Origin: Torreya grandis
Taxonomy: Eukaryota; Streptophyta; Pinopsida; Cupressales; Taxaceae
Length of the DNA stretch: 64,000 nucleotides
NCBI GenBank assembly: GCA_037957365.1
Contig: JARHVA010000592.1
Location: forward strand, 2,369,501-2,433,500
Direction of reading: 5' to 3'
The notes under the pieces are model-generated. The model was given only the letters and a program-made list of their open reading frames with translations. It ran no database searches and was not told where the DNA came from. This document shows, piece after piece, positions 59,561 through 64,000 of this stretch. Each line of letters begins with the position of its first letter. Position 1 is the stretch's first letter. A program made the position numbers and the translations under genes.

Positions 59561-60420
59561 TACTAATAGAAGTAACAAGAGTGTCGAAAGAATATGCAAA
59601 TGTTATGCCTGATGAGTTACTAGATGGTTCACCACCGAAGAGAGATATTCAACATCACATTCATTTGATTCTAAGATCAACTCTACCTAATCAAGCAGCT
59701 TATAGGATGAGTCCAACAGAACATGCAGAGTTAAATAAACATGTTACTAAATTGTTAAGGAAGAAATTGATAAGGGAGAGTATGAGTCCATGTGCAACAC
59801 TAGCGTTTCTAACTCCAAAGAAAGATGGAGGATGGAAAATGTGTGTAGATAGTAGAGCAATTAAAAAAATTACAATAAAGTATAAGTTTCCTATACCTCA
59901 TTTAGATGATATGATGGATGTGCTTGCAGGAGCAAAATATTTTACCAAGATTGATCTAAAGAGTGGTTATTATCAGTTTTGAATTCATGAAGGAGATGAG
60001 TGAAAAATTGCATTCAAGAGTAGGGATGGCTTATATGAGTAGATGGTGATGCCATTCGGATCATCTAATGCACTTAGTACATTTATGAGGGTGATGAATA
60101 CAGTGCTACGAGAATATATTGATAAGTTTGTGGTTGTTTATTTTGATGATATTTTTATATTTATTAAGACTAAAGAAGAACACTTACAACATTTGAGAAT
60201 GGTAATGGATTTGTTAAGAAATGAGAAGTTGTATGCAAATCTAAAGAAGTACAGGTTTATGCATAATAGTTTGGTATTTTTGGGATTTGTAATTTCAGTA
60301 GATGGTGTGAAAATGGATGAAGAAAAGATAAAGGCAATTGTTGAGTGGCCTATTCCAAAAAGCATTAAAGAGGTAAGAAGTTTCCATGGTTTAACAATTT
60401 TTTATAGAAATTTTATTAAA
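59561..60420 (+). pseudogene. Reverse transcriptase of element E
   Basis: RDIQHHIHLI, YRMSPTEHAELNKHV, IRESMSPCATLAFLTPKKDGGWKMCVDSRAI (59773-59865), YKFPIPHLDDMMD, FTKIDLKSGYYQF and VMPFGSSNALSTFMRVMN lead to the catalytic YFDDIF (60136-60153), and on to LKKYRFMHNSLVFLGFVIS and EVRSFHGLTIFYRNF. The frame is in register over almost the whole length. It is interrupted by three stops at 59982-60042, each at a codon for Arg or Trp in intact relatives (GYYQF-stop-IHEGDE-stop-KIAFK...LYE-stop-MVMPFG). Confidence 0.9.
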
Positions 60421-60930
60421 AAATTTAGTAGTATTGTGGTACCAATAACAGATTGCATGAGAAGGAAAGAATTTACATGGACTAGAATAGCTACGAAAAG
60501 TTTTGGATTTTTGAAGAAGATTACAGAAAGACTAATTTTAGCATTACTGAATTTTAAAAAAGTGTTTAAGGTTGATTGTGATGCTTCAATTGTGGGAATT
60601 GGTATTGTGCTGAGTCAAGAAGGAAAGCCAATATCATATTTCAGTGAGAAATTAAATGAGGTAAGAACAAATTATTCTACTTATGATGTTGAACTTTATT
60701 CAATTTTACAAACATTAAGACATTGGAGGCATTATCTGGTGCCTAAAGAGTTTATACTATTTAAAAATCATGAGGCTTTGAAGTATGTGAATACATAAAA
60801 GAAGTTGAATATTAGGCATGCAAAGTGGGATTCTTTCTTATAGGGGCATAATTTTGTGTTGAAGCATAAATAAGGAAAATAAAATCAGGTAGCTGATGCA
60901 TTGACTAGGAGGGAAGTGTTATTAACTACT
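60421..60930 (+). pseudogene. RNase H of element E
   Basis: FKVDCDASIVGIGIVLSQEGKPISYFSEKLNEV, YSTYDVELYSILQTLRHWRHYL and FILFKNHEALKYVNT are RNase H blocks in one open frame. The usual T-D-H box reads K-N-H here, so the third catalytic Asp is lost by GAT to AAT. After a stop come KKLNIRHAKWDSFL, HNFVLKHK and NQVADALTRR (60895-60910), whose stops all replace Gln codons. Confidence 0.87.
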
Positions 60931-62095
60931 ATGGTGAGTGAACTAGTTGGATCTGAAGCTATTAAAGAATTATATGATACTGATCCATATTTTAGCAAGG
61001 TAGTTGAGCAGTGCATGAATCCATTAACAGGTGAGACAGATACTATTTATGATGAATATCTTATGCAAGAAGGTTATCTCTTTAAAGGGAAATAATTATG
61101 CATTTTAGTTGGGTCTCTATGAGACAATATAATAAGATAATTACATAGTGGTGGTTTGGCTGGACATTTTGGTAAGACAAAGACAATAGCTTTGGTGGAA
61201 GAAAAATATTTTTAGCCAAAGATGAAAAGAGATGTGATAAGGTATGTTTCAAGGTGCAAAATATGTTAGGTGGCTGAAGGACATGCACAAAATACTGGAC
61301 TATACATGCCATTACCAATTTTAAGAGGATGATGGATAGATTTGAGTATGGACTTTGTGTTGGGATTGCCAAACACATAGAGAGGTAATGATTCAATTTT
61401 TATTATTGTAGATAGATTTTCTAAAATGGTTCATTTCATTGCATGTAAGAAAACCAATGATGCCACTAGAGTTGTAGAATTATTTTTTATGGATATTGTG
61501 AGATGGGTACTAAGCTACAATTCAGTAGTACATATCACCCACAAACAGATGGATAGACAAAATTTGTGAATAGGAGCTTGGGAAATTTACTGAGATGCAT
61601 ATTGGGAGAGAAGCCAAAGCAATGGGACTTGGCTTTACCACAAGCTGAGTTTGTATATAATAGTTCAGTGAATAGATCAACAAAAAAATCACCTTTTAAA
61701 ATTATTTATGGGAGAAATCCTATGCGTATTTTAGATTTGGTAAAATTACCAATTGTAGATCGAATTAATGATGATGCAAAAGCATTTGCAGAGCATATGC
61801 AGTAGTTATAAGAAGTAAGAAGAAAGTTGCAATAAAGTAATGAGAAATATAAATCAACAACAAATGTCAGAAGAAGATCCAAGGTATTTGAAGAAGGAGA
61901 GTTGGTAATGGTTTACTTGAGGAAAGAAATATTCTCTAAAGGCACATACAATAAATTGAAGTACAAGAAAATTGGGCCATTCAAAATTGTGAATAAAATC
62001 AATGATAATGCATATGAAGTGAGTTTACGACATAATTTTGATATATCTCTAGTATTTAATGTTTCAGATTTATATGAATTCCATGGATAAGATGG
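60931..62095 (+). pseudogene. Integrase of element E, with internal deletion
   Basis: LHSGGLAGHFGKTKT and YVSRCKIC are the zinc-binding half. DLSMDFVLGLP holds the first catalytic Asp (about 61349). After FFMDIVR (61502) the sequence jumps to the [16 protein letters not shown] region. The segment with the second catalytic Asp (the SDRD region, about 25 codons) is deleted. The catalytic Glu codon after TDG is changed to Lys. [32 protein letters not shown]...KKSPFKIIYG (61566-61720) and GPFKIVNKINDNAYEVSL..NFDIS..FNVSDLYEFHG finish the protein. Confidence 0.88.
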
Positions 62096-62296
62096 TGAAG
62101 ATGACGAAGATAAAGAATTAAATTGGGAGCAACAAGTTCAAAAGAAGAAGAAAATAGTGTAGGTTTTGGATATGAAGACAATGAACACAAGGCAAGGGAA
62201 TTATAACATGTATTTGGTGTAGTGGGAAGGATTGTAACAAGAATACAACACTTGGATTATAGAATGAGAGCTGAAGAAGATTGACAAGGGAAAATG
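62096..62296 (+). pseudogene. C-terminal chromodomain of element E integrase
   Basis: In frame with the integrase tail: NWEQQVQKKKKIV, VLDMKTMNTRQGNYNMYLV, WEGL and QEYNTWIIE..ELKKI, separated by single stops. The pattern YLVxWEG...NTW..E..L is the chromodomain of chromoviruses, which in living elements guides integration to marked chromatin. This assigns E to the chromovirus branch, unlike the Tat-type elements elsewhere in the window. Confidence 0.8.
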
Positions 62297-62344
62297 ACAA
62301 CAATACAATCAGAGCAACTCACAGGAGCTTATTTATTTTCAACT

Positions 62345-62356
62345 AGAGGAGAATGA
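62345..62356 (+). other. Polypurine tract of element E
   Basis: AGAGGAGAATGA directly precedes the TGTAGAAAAAATAGG of the 3' LTR. Confidence 0.8.
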
Positions 62357-62908
62357 TGTAGAAAAAATAGGCAAACCTTCAGGAGGCCATAAATTTTGAC
62401 TCGTAACTCTGTTTGAGTTGTTCCACGTGCCAAAATGGTCATATAATTTTTTTTGATTCACCCTAAGCCGATCTATTCATTTAGATTTGATTTTGATATT
62501 TTTCAGAGGCTAAACGTGATCATCTGAGGGTCCAAAATTAATAGTTAATTATTTTTTCAAGAATATTCTATTTTTAGAAATTTTTTATTTTTATAACTGA
62601 AAGTCAACTTGAGTTAAATTTCATTCCATAGGCTAATTTTAGTATTTAGGTTATTTTGAAAAAAAATTAGAGCCACGTGTGCTTGCATGTGAAACTTACT
62701 ATAAATAGCAGTTGCTAAAAATAGACTTTTTTAAAGTTTTTTTTTAAATTTTACTTGTAGACTCTAATTTTTGAATTTAGGCTTATTTAAGCATGGTTTG
62801 GGTTTTTAATTATTTCAATCAATCAATACGAATCAATTCTAAGTATTATTTCAAGATCTTGGCCTATTGGTAATTTTCTTATTCTTGTTAGTTTTCGGGT
62901 TCATTATT
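62357..62908 (+). mobile_element. 3' LTR of element E
   Basis: Starts TGTAGAAAAAATAGGC and is co-linear with 57281-57841. It is followed by AATCAAAGGAGACAACC, where the host long LTR resumes. Confidence 0.87.
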
Positions 62909-63561
62909 AATCAAAGGAGACAACCTTTCGAAGAGAAGGAAAATGTCATAAAGGACCATCAAAAGATGAATAATATTAGTCATGCTTATCAAATCAAGGT
63001 GATGTAGGTGAACACACAGGGCATTAGACCTAATGAGCCTATAAGAGGCATATTGAGTGAGTAAGCCCTAGAGGCTACTTGAGAGAGATTAAAGGGTGAA
63101 GAGTGCAAGCATGAGGAGTCCATCATCAAGTGTGTAAAACATCATATCAAAGGAGGAGATTAGTTTGGAGGTGATTAAGTTGGTACTTGATATCCTAGGG
63201 GGTTGTAGCCTCCTTACTAGTTGGTGCTAGTTAAAGGTCTAGTGGGTGCTGGACTAAATTAAGGGGTGGGTGCTCCTTGATCAATTGGAGCTGGTCTAAA
63301 TTTAGATCTTGTCATTATAGGATTGTAGTCCATATTTTATGGTTCAATGGGATTTATCCCTTATGAGGTTTTCCCACATAGATGATGTGTCATGGTTGTG
63401 TTCATACTTTATTTTCATGTGATCTCTATGATTTGATGTTAATCTAGTTGCTCATATTTTGTTATGATGATTCATGAATGATAATGAATGAATGATAAGT
63501 GGATTTCAAGGGAAATTATTGTTGTCTACTAATTCACCCCCCCTCTTAGTATCTACTTTCA

Positions 63562-64000
63562 ATAATTGGTATCAGAGCTGGACCTTTGAAGGAGGCTTAA
63601 CAACCTATAGGTGATCCTAAGTAGCTTGAGGTGTGATGAGGACAATGTTCTTCTTGTTTTAAGTAATGGATAAGTTTTTGAAAATCATGGTTGATGTTTG
63701 CATAAGTAGTTTGATTATTGGAACTTACAAGGTTGAATAAAAAGGAATGTATTGAGGCTAAGTCTAAAATCAAACCTAAGTTGGATGATAGAGCCTATTG
63801 AAGGAGCTCTCTTGATTAACTAGCATGATGAGTCCGAGTATATGCAGTTGTCTTGAAAGGTAGAGGTATGCAAATGAAGGATTGGTTGGACATCAAGCAA
63901 GAGAAGTTATTTGAGGACCATAATAGGCCCTATGCGATTTAATAAGTGTTTGGTGTACTTGACGAAGTGAAAATAATCTATTTGAGTAACCTTGTGAAGG
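63562..64000 (+). mobile_element. LARD internal domain, copy 3 (partial, continues past the window)
   Basis: Contains the best preserved PBS of the array, TGGTATCAGAGC at 63567-63578 (perfect). The conserved mini-frame is at 63666-63740. Co-linear with copies 1 and 2 to the last base. Confidence 0.83.
63567..63578 (+). other. Primer binding site of the LARD (initiator-Met tRNA)
   Basis: Perfect TGGTATCAGAGC, six bases after the LTR end. Counterparts at 45754 and 52055 carry one and two changes. Confidence 0.9.

Larger units (their letters stand above)
57281..62908 (+). mobile_element. Full-length chromodomain Ty3/Gypsy element E
   Basis: LTRs 57281-57841 and 62357-62908, PBS for initiator-Met tRNA, then gag with a CCHC knuckle, protease, RT, RNase H, integrase and a C-terminal chromodomain, then a PPT. 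Total 5.6 kb, normal for a plant chromovirus. Several motifs (RDIQHHI, DGLYEWMVMPFG-type, FNVSDLYEFHG) resemble Galadriel/Reina-type chromoviruses; the clade is inferred. Flanking sequence AAGTGA / AATCAA is a decayed target duplication of AAGCGA, judged from the empty site in copy 1. All genes are broken. Confidence 0.9.
54910..63561 (+). mobile_element. Long LTR, copy 3, split by a Gypsy insertion
   Basis: Starts TGTTGGAGAGTGTGTTG, runs to 57280, and resumes at 62909 to end ATCTACTTTCA at 63561. The two parts sum to about 3.02 kb. The break lies at the sequence equivalent to GTGGACTTAAGCGAAGGAG of copy 1 (45089-45107). Confidence 0.83.
42747..64000 (+). mobile_element. Head-to-tail array of a Copia-type large retrotransposon derivative (LARD)
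   Basis: Order: LTR (42747-45748), internal (45749-48522), LTR (48523-52049), internal (52050-54909), LTR (54910-63561, interrupted), internal (63562 onward, leaving the window). After removing later insertions the LTRs are about 3.0 kb each and the internals about 2.8 kb, giving a period near 5.8 kb. Each internal begins with a tRNA-iMet PBS or a mutated version and ends in several GGGGGAG purine tracts. No gag or pol is present. The multiple purine tracts and the TGTTGGAG start after AAAGGGGGAGAT resemble Sireviruses (Copia). Confidence 0.88.

Noticed and set aside
60138..61396. Minus-strand frames of 75 and 104 codons
   Set aside because: Antisense shadows of the RT and integrase of element E.
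1..64000. Search for host protein genes, tRNA, rRNA or organelle-derived DNA
   Set aside because: No exon-like conserved domain outside transposon proteins and the PMD passenger, and no tRNA cloverleaf or rRNA core sequence was recognised. TGGTATCAGAGC matches are retroelement PBSs, not tRNA genes.

Overview
This is a non-genic stretch of a large, repeat-rich plant nuclear genome. There is no intact gene in 64 kb, and I found no rRNA or tRNA gene, CRISPR array or prokaryotic signal. Everything I can recognise is a plant LTR retrotransposon, or a fragment of one, in an advanced state of decay. The families (Ty3/Gypsy Tat-type with an extra RNase H, a chromodomain Gypsy, Copia elements primed by initiator-Met tRNA, and large non-coding derivatives), their nesting and their age suggest a seed plant with a giant genome. 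A gymnosperm is my best guess, but the sequence does not prove it.

Layout. 1-2433: the 3' part of a Tat-like element, with an antisense plant-mobile-domain pseudogene (20-640), a polypurine tract (PPT), then its 3' LTR from 2434. 3990-4760: an old minus-strand LTR fragment. 4770-7600: a duplicated AT-rich unit carrying a compact Copia derivative (5365-7502) with perfect TATAA target duplications (TSDs). 8806-12700: plus-strand LTR, gag and protease of Gypsy family X. 13198-17425: a 4.2-kb non-coding family-X element. 18017-34943: a 16.9-kb Tat-type Gypsy element with LTRs, gag, protease, RT, two RNase H domains and integrase, and a 5-kb 3' spacer that holds an antisense zinc knuckle. The non-coding X element and the 16.9-kb element both sit inside the pol gene of one older minus-strand Tat-type element. 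Its pieces lie at 12720-13197 (second RNase H), 17426-18016 (first RNase H), 34944-35860 (RT), 36469-37289 (protease side) and 37290-38635 (5' LTR). 38636-42746: 3' LTR and 3' internal region of another minus-strand element.

42747 to the end: a head-to-tail array LTR-internal-LTR-internal-LTR-internal of a Copia-type large retrotransposon derivative. Its LTRs are about 3.0 kb and its internal domain about 2.8 kb, with no gag or pol. LTR copy 2 carries a 538-bp solo LTR (49076-49613). LTR copy 3 is split by a full-length chromodomain Gypsy element (57281-62908).

None of the coding regions can make a full protein. Most stop codons are explained by C-to-T or G-to-A changes in Arg, Gln or Trp codons, as expected from long-term cytosine methylation. 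The window therefore reads as a record of successive insertions. Order is clear where one element splits another: both the non-coding X element and the 16.9-kb element are younger than the minus-strand Tat element, and the chromodomain Gypsy is younger than the ~3-kb LTR array. Boundaries are exact where TG/CA ends, a primer binding site (PBS), a PPT and target duplications agree, and approximate elsewhere.
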